DNA from: Jaapia argillacea MUCL 33604
Lineage: Eukaryota; Basidiomycota; Agaricomycetes; Jaapiales; Jaapiaceae
Direction: 5' to 3'
DNA: 64,000 bases
Assembly: GCA_000697665.1 (NCBI GenBank)
Contig: KL197758.1
Coordinates: 93,767 to 157,766, forward strand
Of this stretch, positions 39,290-48,374 are shown one piece after another. Positions within the stretch are counted from its first letter, which is position 1, and each line of letters begins with the position of its first letter. The translations under genes were made by a program, and so were the position numbers. The notes beneath the pieces were generated by a model. That model was not told where the DNA came from and searched no databases. It saw only the letters and a program-made list of their open reading frames with translations.

Positions 39290-39754
39290 TGTTACGACTT
39301 TGTGTATCTGTTTCATTTTTTGATTATCTTATCTTATCGCGTCTTCTCTCAGGCTTGTTCTATTTATACCTCATTGTACTATTATTAACTCGACTGCTCC
39401 ATCTATACCCCATTCGGCAGGTTGCCGACTCCCTGGATGTTCCACCTTATTCTCTACCTTTCTATCATGTTCTCTTGTCTTCCCTGGACGCTATTCTTAG
39501 CGCCTTCTATACCATTCCACTATGTTCTCCCTTCCTAGCCCTAGTATATAAGGCGCTCTCGCCCTCCTGTATTCCTTAAGCTTGTCCACTTGAACAATAC
39601 AGCCTCTTAGCCTGTACCCTTCAATTGGTTTGCTCTCGCTCGTCATCCTCTACAGCCTCAACTCGTCGTAGCCTGAGTACTTGATAAGCGAAGTATCCAA
39701 AGGACTTACAAGCCTTACTCGCTACCTTCGCTAAATGCTAAGGTGCTCATAACA
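39290..39754 (+). repeat. 3' LTR of chromovirus copy 1
   Basis: 465 bp, identical in length to the 5' LTR. It is preceded by the purine-rich tract AGAAGAGGGGGTGG and ends CTCATAACA, followed by the CTAGC duplication. Confidence 0.95.
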
Positions 39755-39759
39755 CTAGC

Positions 39760-41829
39760 TATCTCCTATGCCTTCATAATATCAGAATGTGAGTACTTTT
39801 CCTGGCCCATATATTCTGCTTATAGGCTATTCCTTCATCCTTTATGATGTTAGTATGTGAGTACTTGACTGCCCTTTGAATCTCTGGGCTAGTGCATTCT
39901 GTTCATTAGGTGTTCCTCCATCCTTCATGATTCTAGCATGTGAGTACTTGACCTTCAGATCTCTGGACCTGTGCATTCTGCTCACCAGCTATCCCTCTAT
40001 CCTCCATTATGTCAGGTGGTGAGTAATTGCCCTTTAGATTCCTGGGCCTATGTATTTTGCTCACCAACTGTCCCTCTATCCTTTATGACACCAGCCTGTG
40101 AGTACTTGCCCTTTGAATCTCAGCCCATCTATTTAGCTAACTAGCTATTTCTCCATTCTTCATGATCCCAGTATGTGAGTACTTACCCTTTAGATCTCTG
40201 AATTTATGCATTCTACTCATAAGCTGTTTCTCCATCCTTCATGCTGCTAGCATGTGAGTACTGGCCCTTCAGGTCTTTGAGCCTGTTCATTCTGCTCACC
40301 AGCTATTTCTCAATCCTTTTGATGTCAGGCTGTGAGTACTTGTCCTTTGAATCTCCAGGCCTGTGCATTCTGCTCACCAGCTGTTTCTCAATCCTCCTTG
40401 ATATCAGAATGTGAGTACTTGCCCTATAGATCTGAGCCTGCACATTCTGCTCACCAGCTGTTTCTCAATGCTTAATGATTCCAGGCTGTGAGTACTTGCA
40501 CTTTGAATCTCTGGGCCTATGCATCCTGCTCACAAGCTGTTCCTCTATCTTTCATAACACCAGGCTGTAAGTATTTGCACTTTGGATCTCTGGACCTGTA
40601 CATTCTGCTCACAAGTGTTTCTCAATCCTTTTGATGTTAGGCCGTGAGTACTTGTCATTGAATCTCTTACCTATGTATTCTGCTCACCAGCTAATTCTTG
40701 CTCCTTTATGATGTCAGACTGTAAGTACTTGGCCCTTGAATCTTTGGCCTATCTATTCTACTCACCAGCTACTTCGTGCTCCTTCATGATGCCAGACTGT
40801 GAGTACTTGCCCTTCAAATCTCTCAGCCTATGTATCCTGCTCACTAGCTGTTCCTCTATCCTTCATGATGTCAGGCTGTGAGTACTTGCACTTTGGGTCT
40901 CTGGGCCTATGCATTCTGCTCACCAGGGGCTCACAATTCTTCATGTTGCCAGTGTGTGAGTACTTGCTCTTCAGATCTCTGGGCATGTGCATTCTTCTCA
41001 CAAGCTGTTTCTTAATCCTTCATCATGCCAGTATGTGAGTACTTATGCTTTGGATCTCTGGGCCTGTGCATTCTGCTCACAAGTTGTTTCTCAATACTTT
41101 ATAATGTCAGTCTGTGAGTACTTTCACTTTGAATTTCCAGCATATATATTCTGCTCACCAGCTATTCCTTGATCCTTCATAATGCCAGACTGTGAGCACT
41201 TGCCCTTTGAATCTCTGGCCTATGTATTCTGCTGACCAGCTATTTCTCCATTCTTCATGATGCCAGTTTGTAAGTACTTGCTTGCCCTTTAAATCTCTGG
41301 GCCTGTGCATTCTGCTCACCAGCTAGCTGCTCCTCCATCTTTCATGATGTCAGTCTGTGAGTACTTTCACTTTGAATTTCTGGCACATACACTCTGCTCA
41401 CCAGCTGTTCCTTGATCCTTCATAATGACAGACTGTGAGCACTTGCCCTTTGAATCTCTGGCCCATGTATTCTGCTGACTAGCTATTTCTCCATTCTTCA
41501 TGATGCTAGTATGTAAGTACTTGCCCTTTGAATCTCTGGGCCTATGTATTTCTACTCACCAGCTGTTTCTCCATCCTTCATGATGCCAGAGAGTGAGTAC
41601 TTACAATTTGGATCTCTGGGCTCATACATTCTGCTCACCAGCTTTTCTTCCATTTTTTATAACACTAGGATATGAGTACATTTCCATTGGATCTCTGGGC
41701 CTGTGCATTCTGCTCACTAGCTGTTACTCCATCCTTTGTGATGCCAGAAAGTGGGCACTGGCCATCTTGATGTACGGATCTGTGCATTCTACTTACTAGT
41801 TGTTTCTCCTTCCTTTATAATGGTAGGCT
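39760..41829 (+). repeat. Array of intron-like units separated by 3-nt spacers, right part (spacers 20-46)
   Basis: Continuation of the array after the retrotransposon. Unit 19 finishes at 39785 (ATATCAG). Spacers then start at 39786, 39854, 39937, 40016, 40095, 40172, 40251, 40329, 40408, 40485, 40564, 40641, 40718, 40796, 40875, 40953, 41032, 41111, 41189, 41267, 41354, 41432, 41510, 41590, 41669, 41748 and 41827. Each is exactly 3 nt and none is a stop codon. Donors are GTGAGT or GTAAGT, with GTGAGC twice, one GTGGGC (41751) and one defective ATGAGT (41672). Every acceptor is CAG or TAG. Intron-like lengths run 65-84 nt. The last unit starts at 41830 and loses the consensus after about 35 nt. 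Near its end the array shows the only damaged donor, so this edge may be decaying. Confidence 0.8.
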
Positions 41830-42103
41830 GTGAGTACTTGCACTTAGAATCTCTTATTTGATTTTTGTTAGCATCTTACCTTATTATATATTATATGTCA
41901 CTAGCTCCTTGATAGGATAGCTGAGGCCCTTTTCTGTGTTATTGTATGTATTTCTACTTCTCTACCATTAGTTCATTACTAATGATTTTCTCTAGACTCC
42001 TATCACATCATCACATATACTCAATATTCTTTCCACCATTGCTGGCTAGTTTTTTCTCTACTTCAACAATCTCACCATCTTACTATATTGCTTTTTTTGA
42101 TAG
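41830..42103 (+). other. Final intron region(s) after the array
   Basis: AT-rich, pyrimidine-rich sequence with a donor at 41830 and several candidate acceptors (about 41871, 41905, 41921, 41970, 42051), ending in TTTTTTTGATAG at 42103. The array is in phase 0 while the next coding exon needs two bases to complete a codon. At least one further small exon must therefore be hidden here, or the frame is lost. I could not resolve it. Confidence 0.35.
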
Positions 42104-42384
42104 GGCTTACAATCATTGCCCATGATATCTTTTTCTGCCACAAATTTAACCCCCAGATATCCTGGGAGGACACTCTTTTCCATGTCACCATGACATTTCA
42201 AGGCAGCAACAAGTACAATACACTTATAAAAGATGTGGAGTCAAAGTTCTCTGGGAGGTTACATTTTGGGGAGAGGCTAAGGAGAGATAAAAAAATGATG
42301 GCATCCTACACTAATGACCTTCTAGAAATCTGTATGAAGTACATTCAAAGTGAGGTTTCCTCCATCCTTCTTAAGTTGTACTAA
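42104..42384 (+). CDS. Probable C-terminal exon of the GTPase gene
   Basis: After a strong acceptor (polyT then GATAG) the frame reads LTIIAHDIFFCHKFNPQISW, then EDTLFHVTMTFQGSNKYNTL, SGRLHFGERLRRDKKMMASY and ends VSSILLKLY with TAA at 42382-42384. From memory of mushroom G-domain proteins, a C-terminal block with a hydrophobic LTII-D-F segment followed by a charged helical tail is usual, so this could close the gene that begins at 27842. The link across the array is inference. A reading-phase mismatch remains, as noted for the preceding region. Confidence 0.42.
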
Positions 42385-44669
42385 CATTTGTGATCTAGCA
42401 ATCTGGCCCAAAGATATTGCTCACTCTACCTAGAATGGTTTCAAGTCTTTTATCTGCTTGTCTCACTATGAAATCATATACTTGTATCTTAGCTGGAACT
42501 CTTCTACAGCCTCCTCATGCTTCTCACCTGAGTGATGTGTGACCTTTTTTAATGGAGCTCGCACAAGATTGTCATTATTGCTTAATATATTTGTAACTTC
42601 ATTTGTCACAATGTGAAGGGAGTGCAGGCAAAGATCTGTGGCTACAACAGATCAATTGGCTCACAAAATGCAAGTCTGTAAGGTAGGGATCTAGTGTGTA
42701 CAATGGTGTACTTTGATATAGAAGGTTGATTATAAGGTATAGTTTGAGCAGTCTGTAACAATGATAATTATTAGACAATGTTGCTATGAGGAACAATGTA
42801 CCACATACATTCATCAGGAAAAAGGGTTCTTGATTGAAGAACTTGACAACAGTTTCTAAAGGTAGCACCTTCCATAAGGGAACATTGAACCCTTTTTAGT
42901 GCTCATACATACTATGAGCTTAGACAAATTGAGAATATTAGAATCTAAGGAGCTTTATGAGAAGTCTACAAAATTCCTGAGAACTGAAAACCTCTATATA
43001 GATTTTGAGTTTTTCCTAGAGCTCCAAATATTAGCCAAAAGTAGATGGTTACAATCTATAGTCCAAAAAATTACCATATAGTCTGGTACAGATGGTAAAA
43101 TCAGCACTATTAGCCCAATATGAATTACTCCTTTGTCTGAGGAAGTGGTGGAATGAGCAGCTCATCTGTTTTTTATTTAGGAAAAGTAGACTGAACTCAT
43201 TGAACAAGAATACAGTATAACATACAAACACCTTTATTCCAAGTAAAGGTAGGCTACAACAACAACAAAAGCCACTAAACTTACTGTTAAGGTTCAGGAA
43301 CTCAGTCACCTTGGCTTTCAACGCCTTTCCATGCCTCATAGACAGTTTTTTCTGCCACCATTGTAGAATAGATGCTCCTGAAATCCTGTATTCCAATTTG
43401 AAGCAAATCCACCCAATATTGAAGGAGAAATCAGCTGGCTGAGAGTGCAAAATCTCGAAAGCAGTCCATTTCTCATGGGCAACACCACCCCTTCCTTTTA
43501 TGCTGCCTCTGCTGCCCCCAACACTATCTTGTTTCGCTCAGTTCAACTTCTGGCATACTCATTTGGATCTAAATCACCTGAATCTCTCAGAAATCTCCAA
43601 TCCCAGGAACAGGTTCTAATGTACAAGTGTTGGACTATGATGATACCTGAAATCTCCAATTTCAGAGGGTCAATTCAGGATGGGGAATGAGGGACTCCAC
43701 TTGTGCAGTGCTGTCATCTGTTTGACAGTATGTCATTCTCTTGACCTCTATGTGTCCGATCCTGGTTTTTATAGATTTTTATCGTCATCGTAAATGTGTA
43801 GGTGCACTAGACACTACAGAAGTGCTGATTCCCCCTCTTTCCCATCTCTGAATGAAGATCTGGTTCCCTTGCAAGTCCACCAACCCAATTTAGGTATTCA
43901 GCAACTCCATGGCATCCTGGGCCCATGATCATACCATTCCCATTGTGTTGACATCCATTGTTGTTGCTCAACATGCTCCATCTTGCCACCCTACCCTTCT
44001 GAGCACTGATATCTCATCTCAGCCACTCATTTCATTACCCTGGTAGTTTCAAATCACTACAAGATACTTCTTCCATGTACCCATATTATGTTTATGGGAT
44101 TCATTACTGTCCTCCTTGAGCCCAAACAGCCCCATCTGACTCTCCCCCCTCTCATTGTGACTAGTGACTGAGTTTCCAGTCACAACACATGTTGAACTCC
44201 TCCTCCTCAAATATTTGTAGGACAATTTCAGACCATGATATAATTCTTCAAATGGTTCTCATTCACAAGTACAAAGGCAGTCTACATGCTAGAAAAGACC
44301 ACTAGTGATTCAGAGTGGGATTGAGGTAGATATTGAGAGAATACACTAAGGTGACCAAGTTCTAGGCCTATGACAGTAGAGCAATCCATTGCATAGGAGG
44401 CAAAGATGGACAGGTAACCGAGAAGTCATTCATGAAACATGTAGTGTTTCAATTGGTCAAGTTGCTCCAGTGGTGGTGGTGATGGTGGTAGAGGATGAGG
44501 CAGTAGCAAAGGTGGTGGAGGGTGAGAAAATAAAGGTGGCACTTCATCAGGAAAAGGTTTTTGGTTGTGTAGCTCCAGTAGGTGCAATGTAGCACATGAT
44601 AGCTTCTGTAGATGATGGTAGCTTGTGAATTAGGTCTGGGAGTTCGCTGTAGAGACTATAGATCCTCAT
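42385..44669. other. AT-rich stretch with decayed retroelement-like coding, no intact gene
   Basis: No intact gene. On the minus strand near 43.3-43.6 kb, broken frames resemble retrotransposon Gag helices: NEYARS, stop, TERNKIVLGAAEAA and then FRSIYSTMVAEKTVYEAWKG followed by ESQGD. This recalls the helix pattern of copia-type Gag proteins, but stops and frame changes prevent an assignment. Short plus-strand frames (42899-43081, 43445-43690, 44389-44592) have no recognised features. Confidence 0.35.
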
Positions 44670-45455
44670 GCTCAGTAAAAACAAAAGTCAGCTGAAGTCA
44701 CCAATACCTATTTTGTGACTAAAAGAAGTACAGAATCAAGTAGAATAGTCAATGAAAGTCACAAAAGTTGTCCCGTTATGGAAAGAAAAGAAGGCAGAAG
44801 AAAGAGAAAAAGAAGAAAAAAAAGAAAAAGGATGCACGCAGTGGGAATCAAACAGAAACCTCTGGAACACTGGCAGCAGGAACTGAGACAGAAATGGTTG
44901 TCAGACATGATAAACATCTGAGCCACAATGGCATGTAAAGCAGAGTGATGCAGTGCTATATGATAATGTTGGCACCACCACCCCACCACCACACCCCATC
45001 ACTCCCACAGAAAAAACTACAAAGATGTAGCCTGGAGGTGTGTACCCCCAAGCAGGAAGTGTAGACTGACAACTGGCTAGTTGATGGGGAAAATGGGGTG
45101 TGGTGGTGGGGTGGTGGCACCAACATTATCATATAGTGCCACATCACTATGCTTTACATGCCATTGTGGCTCAGGTGTTTATCATGTCTGACAACCATTT
45201 CTGTCTTGGTTCTCGCTGCCGGTGTTCCAGAGGTTACTGTTTGATTCCCACTGCTCACATTCTTTTTCTTTTTTCTCTTCTTTTTCTCTTTCTTCTGCCT
45301 TCTTTTCTTTCCATAACAGGACAACTTTTGTGACTTTCATTGACTATTCTACTTGATTCTGTACTTCTTTTAGTTGCGAAATAGGTATTGGTGACTTCTC
45401 TTGACTTTTAGTCTCCATTTCACAACTTTGGCTGACTTATCATTTTTACTGAGCC
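44670..45455. mobile_element. Long inverted repeat of tRNA-like (SINE-like) units
   Basis: Two arms of roughly 300 bp face each other: about 44670-44995 and its reverse complement at about 45085-45455, around a loop of about 90 bp. Shared blocks include CACCAATACCTATTT, AAAAGTTGTCC, a purine-rich tract and a tRNA-like part. In the right arm TGGCTCAGGTG at 45167 matches the A-box consensus, and GTTTGATTC at 45239 matches the B box with one mismatch. T-rich runs that could stop RNA polymerase III follow. The sequence TGGCTCAG...CATGTCTGACAACCA is tRNA-like. The simplest reading is a pair of tRNA-derived SINEs in head-to-head orientation, or a fold-back element that captured one. No clear target duplication was found. 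Confidence 0.55.
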
Positions 45456-45769
45456 TCATGTGTGATGGTAGCACACTGTAGTGCCCCCTTCACAATAGGT
45501 GGAGAGGCATAGTTGCAAGACATTGCCTTATAGGCTATCAGAATACCTGGGTGTAGGGAGCATTCTTCAGAGATGATTTTAAGTATCTAGGATCTTTCTT
45601 TCACCTCACTTCCAGACAGAGTAGGAGGACTGGAGAAGGCAAAAACAGGGTTGAATCAAGGCACAAACTGTATCTACACTACAGCTGGGAAAGGAAGTCC
45701 ACCTCAGTGTCAGTCCCTGCACTCAGCTTGTGATCAATTCAACTGAATGCACCCTCCAGTGAACACAAG
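45456..45769. other. Spacer without recognised features
   Basis: A gap of about 310 bp between the inverted repeat and the left LTR of the outer element. I see nothing recognisable in it. Confidence 0.4.
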
Positions 45770-46025
45770 TGTAAGGATTGGGATCTGGTTTAGGAAGGTG
45801 GCTGAAGTGGTGGCTGAAGATTGGTCTTGTTTGGTTCCATTCTCATTCATGCGTATTGGTGCACTCTCTCGATTCCCCAGATTGTCTTACACTTAGTTGT
45901 CTATGGTCTCATTCGCTCGCTATCGCTCTCTTGTGTCTCTCATAGTATCTAGTACCAGCTTATTGATATAAGATGGGTTACAGTTCTACTGCGTGATCAA
46001 GGGGTGATAAATTGAGTGTCTTACA
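45770..46025 (+). repeat. Left LTR of the outer element
   Basis: 256 bp with inverted ends TGTAAG/CTTACA. The matching right copy starts at 63762. Confidence 0.88.
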
Positions 46026-46409
46026 CCTTTTTGAACTTGAGCTTTTTATTTTGAACTCCTACAGCTTTAGGCTCTCGAAAAGTCTCTATGACTTGTAACA
46101 AAAGCCAGACAATACTATGGCAAAAAAGTATGGCCTTGTCAACTACTTGACCCCCTCACAACCCTCCTCTCGAGTGCCTGGTCAACTCTCGTCATCTTGT
46201 CTCTCCAATCTCAAGGAGCCTCTGGATCCAGGCATCATTCCCCATCACTTGGCTCAAGGAAGGTGTCTGGCCAGGACTGCTATCAGTGAAGGATCTGCAG
46301 AGACTACTCGAGAGGCTACTCGTCAGCTCCACAGCCAGCACATTCAGGAGATGGACGAGCGCTTGGACGAAATCTTTACGGACCTCTGGTGCTGCACTTG
46401 CTTTACTTG

Positions 46410-46414
46410 CGCAC
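46410..46414. other. Target-site duplication CGCAC, left copy
   Basis: CGCAC precedes the left LTR of copy 2 and recurs at 55960-55964. Joining across it restores the outer element's reading frame. Confidence 0.9.
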
Positions 46415-46899
46415 TGTTACGAGCATCTTAGCGTTAGCGAAGATAGCGAGTAAGACTTGTAAGTCCTTTGGGTATTTCGCTTACCAGATACTCAGGCTAC
46501 AACAGTGAAGGCGGTAGAGGATGACGAACGAGAGCGAACCAGTTGAAGGGTACAGGCTAAGATGCTGTATTGTTCAAGTGGACAAGCTTAAGGAATACAG
46601 GAGAGTGAGAGTGCCTTATATACTAGGATCAGGAAGAGAGAACATAGTAGAATGGTATAGAAGGCGCTAAGAATAGTGTCCAGGGAATACAAGAGAACAT
46701 GATGGAAAGATAGAGAATAAGGTGGAAGGTCCAGAGGATCGGTAACCGGCCGAATGAGGTATAGGACAAAGGCCAAGTTAATAATAGTACGGCAAGATAT
46801 AAATAGAATGAGTCTGAGGGAAGATGTGATAAGACAAGATAAGATGTCCGAGATCAGATAAGATAATAAAAAATGAAACGGGTATACAAAGTCGTAACA
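46415..46899 (-). repeat. 3' LTR of chromovirus copy 2
   Basis: 485 bp on the left in window orientation. The purine-rich tract, read on the minus strand, is GTAGAAGAGGGGATGG just inside it. Confidence 0.94.
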
Positions 46900-46911
46900 C
46901 CATCCCCTCTT

Positions 46912-48352
46912 CTACACTGAGGTTTGTCCCAAACCTTCCTCCAATCCCCATCCCACCCTACCGTAGTTCCAGTTGGTTTCGAAGATTTGCCGGTTTAGAA
47001 ATTGTTGCCATGCAATGGCGTTGGGGTAAAGCGGTGTGGGAGGTGGGGATGTGGGAGTCGCAGTGAGGGCGAGTCGTTTTCCTTGTTCCAACCAATGGAT
47101 CCAGGCCCATCGAGCACTGTCCAATTCGAATTTGCATCTTCATATATTCTCCTCGACGTAGTTGTGGTGTCAGAGTTCCTTGTTGACAGTTCGTGCCAAG
47201 ATCGGGGTTGGCTGTGATAGGGGTGAAACCGGGAGTACTTGCCAAGGGGTCAGGAGTAGAGGGCTGGAAATAGCGTGAGTGGGGGGGGGAACGACAGGGA
47301 GCAGATCGCTTCTTACAGGGCTGGCAATCATCGGGGCACGAGCACGCAAGGTGCCCTTGTTTGTGACAATTCCAGCACTTGGTTCTGCGGTGATAATGGG
47401 GGTCGTCGGTAGTGATATAGCAGGGGGGGAAGTTGGCCCAGAGGTTGGTGGGCAAGGGGGATGGAAAGGAGGTCCTGGAGCCGGATCCCCATTCCCTGAT
47501 GGCGTCGATGGGATTGGGCCAAACATCTTCTGAATCTGCCAAGCCGGCAGGGGGCCATTCGTGCTCTCCTCCTTCAGGTTTCCATTTGCCAGTTAGGCTC
47601 GGTGTGGAGTAGCGAATTCGATGGGAGGGGCATTCGCCTAAAGATGACGGGGATGGAGGCGGTGGGGTATCATTGATGGGTTCAGACGACGTGGTGGAGG
47701 ATAGGGGGTGCAACGAGGGGAGGGAGTCGTCGGAGGATGAGACATTGCTGGGGATGGGTGGTGGGGATGCGCGGTTGGTGTGGTGGTCCCAGTCGACGTC
47801 CATGGCGTCGAGTGGTTGGTAATCGGAGGGGTGAGGGGAATGTTGGGGTGTTTCGGGGTGGTAGGACGGGCTGTGTGGGGGGTCATTCAGGGGGGCGCCG
47901 ACAGGACCAAACGTGTCCTGGACATCGTATATCATTCTGTTGGAGCGGAGGCAGGGGATGATCGCGCCCAGGCTATACGGATCGGCTTTGGTGTAGTCGA
48001 GGGGGGCAAGGACGGGAGGTTGGTTGATAGTGATAATGGGGATGGGGAGTACCAGGCGGATTTGTTTCTGGACAGGGTTGTCTAGTTCAAAAAAGTCTAG
48101 GGCGCGGGGGCGTCCCATGCGCACACGTATCTCTTCCGACTGGTCGCACTTCCACTCGAGAATCCAGTTCTCAGTGTTGACCAGTTTGGCCTGAGCAAGT
48201 ATGTTAGATACGAGCCGGCGCTCGCAGTACTCGATGTGCTCGTGCATCATCACCTTGTTGTCAGCGGTGACGTAGAAGGCCGGGGGTGAAGGGAGATGGA
48301 TGCTGGGGGTGATGACTACGGTGAGGGTGTGGAGGATGGCAGCAGTGATCAT
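46912..48352 (-). pseudogene. ORF3 of chromovirus copy 2 with zinc knuckle (late frameshift)
   Basis: A clean frame of 464 codons from ATG 48352 (MITAAILHTLTVVITPSIHL) matches copy 1 ORF3 from the hydrophobic start through FYVTADNKVMMHEHIEYCER and the Pro/Ser-rich middle to the knuckle CWNCHKQGHLACSC near 47.37 kb. After about 47.2 kb the frame diverges from copy 1. The conserved tail SARWAWIHWLEQGKRL to GLGQTSV continues in another frame to 46912, so a frameshift separates them. Conservation between two copies that have otherwise drifted suggests the protein was functional when the family was active. Confidence 0.75.
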
Positions 48353-48374
48353 TCTGATAGTGCGAGAGGGGTTT

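Larger units (their letters stand above)
30807..39754 (+). mobile_element. Ty3/Gypsy chromovirus copy 1, complete structure but decayed coding
   Basis: An 8948-bp LTR retrotransposon with 465-bp LTRs starting TGTTACG and ending in CA, flanked by CTAGC on both sides. Order: leader ORF, Gag with zinc knuckle, protease, reverse transcriptase, RNase H, integrase with C-terminal chromodomain, then an extra ORF with a second zinc knuckle, a purine-rich tract (AGAAGAGGGGGTGG at 39276-39289) and the 3' LTR. More than ten in-frame TGA codons interrupt gag and pol, mostly where copy 2 has Arg. It is therefore unlikely to be autonomous now. It lies inside intron-like unit 19 of the GTPase array, in the same orientation as the gene. 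Confidence 0.95.

Noticed and set aside
29396-41799. The array as a coding minisatellite encoding a 26-residue repeated peptide (frames such as CEYLHFGSLGLCILL recur)
   Set aside because: Unit lengths are mostly 78 or 79 nt with outliers from 68 to 87, so the frame is lost every one or two units and stops appear. The frames are short and in all registers. Splice-motif conservation explains the pattern better.
29360-41829. The array as a CRISPR-like repeat-spacer structure
   Set aside because: The spacers are 3 nt, not 25-40, and the genome is eukaryotic with spliced genes. The repeats carry donor, branch and acceptor motifs instead.
45160-45270. A functional tRNA gene
   Set aside because: A and B boxes are present, but the acceptor stem and cloverleaf do not pair convincingly and the A-to-B spacing is long. 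A tRNA-derived repeat is the better call.
44759-45333. Mirror-image ORFs starting MVVGWW on both strands
   Set aside because: They are the two arms of the inverted repeat read in opposite directions, within tRNA-like sequence. Not protein-coding.
46588-46776. Short ORFs inside the LTRs (for example the repeated MAFVLYLIRPVTDPLDLPPY frame)
   Set aside because: They lie in the LTR and recur only because LTRs are duplicated. No start context or homology supports a protein.
47779-48085. Gly/Val-rich plus-strand frames opposite ORF3 of copy 2
   Set aside because: Antisense shadows of the Pro/Ser-rich ORF3 coding strand.
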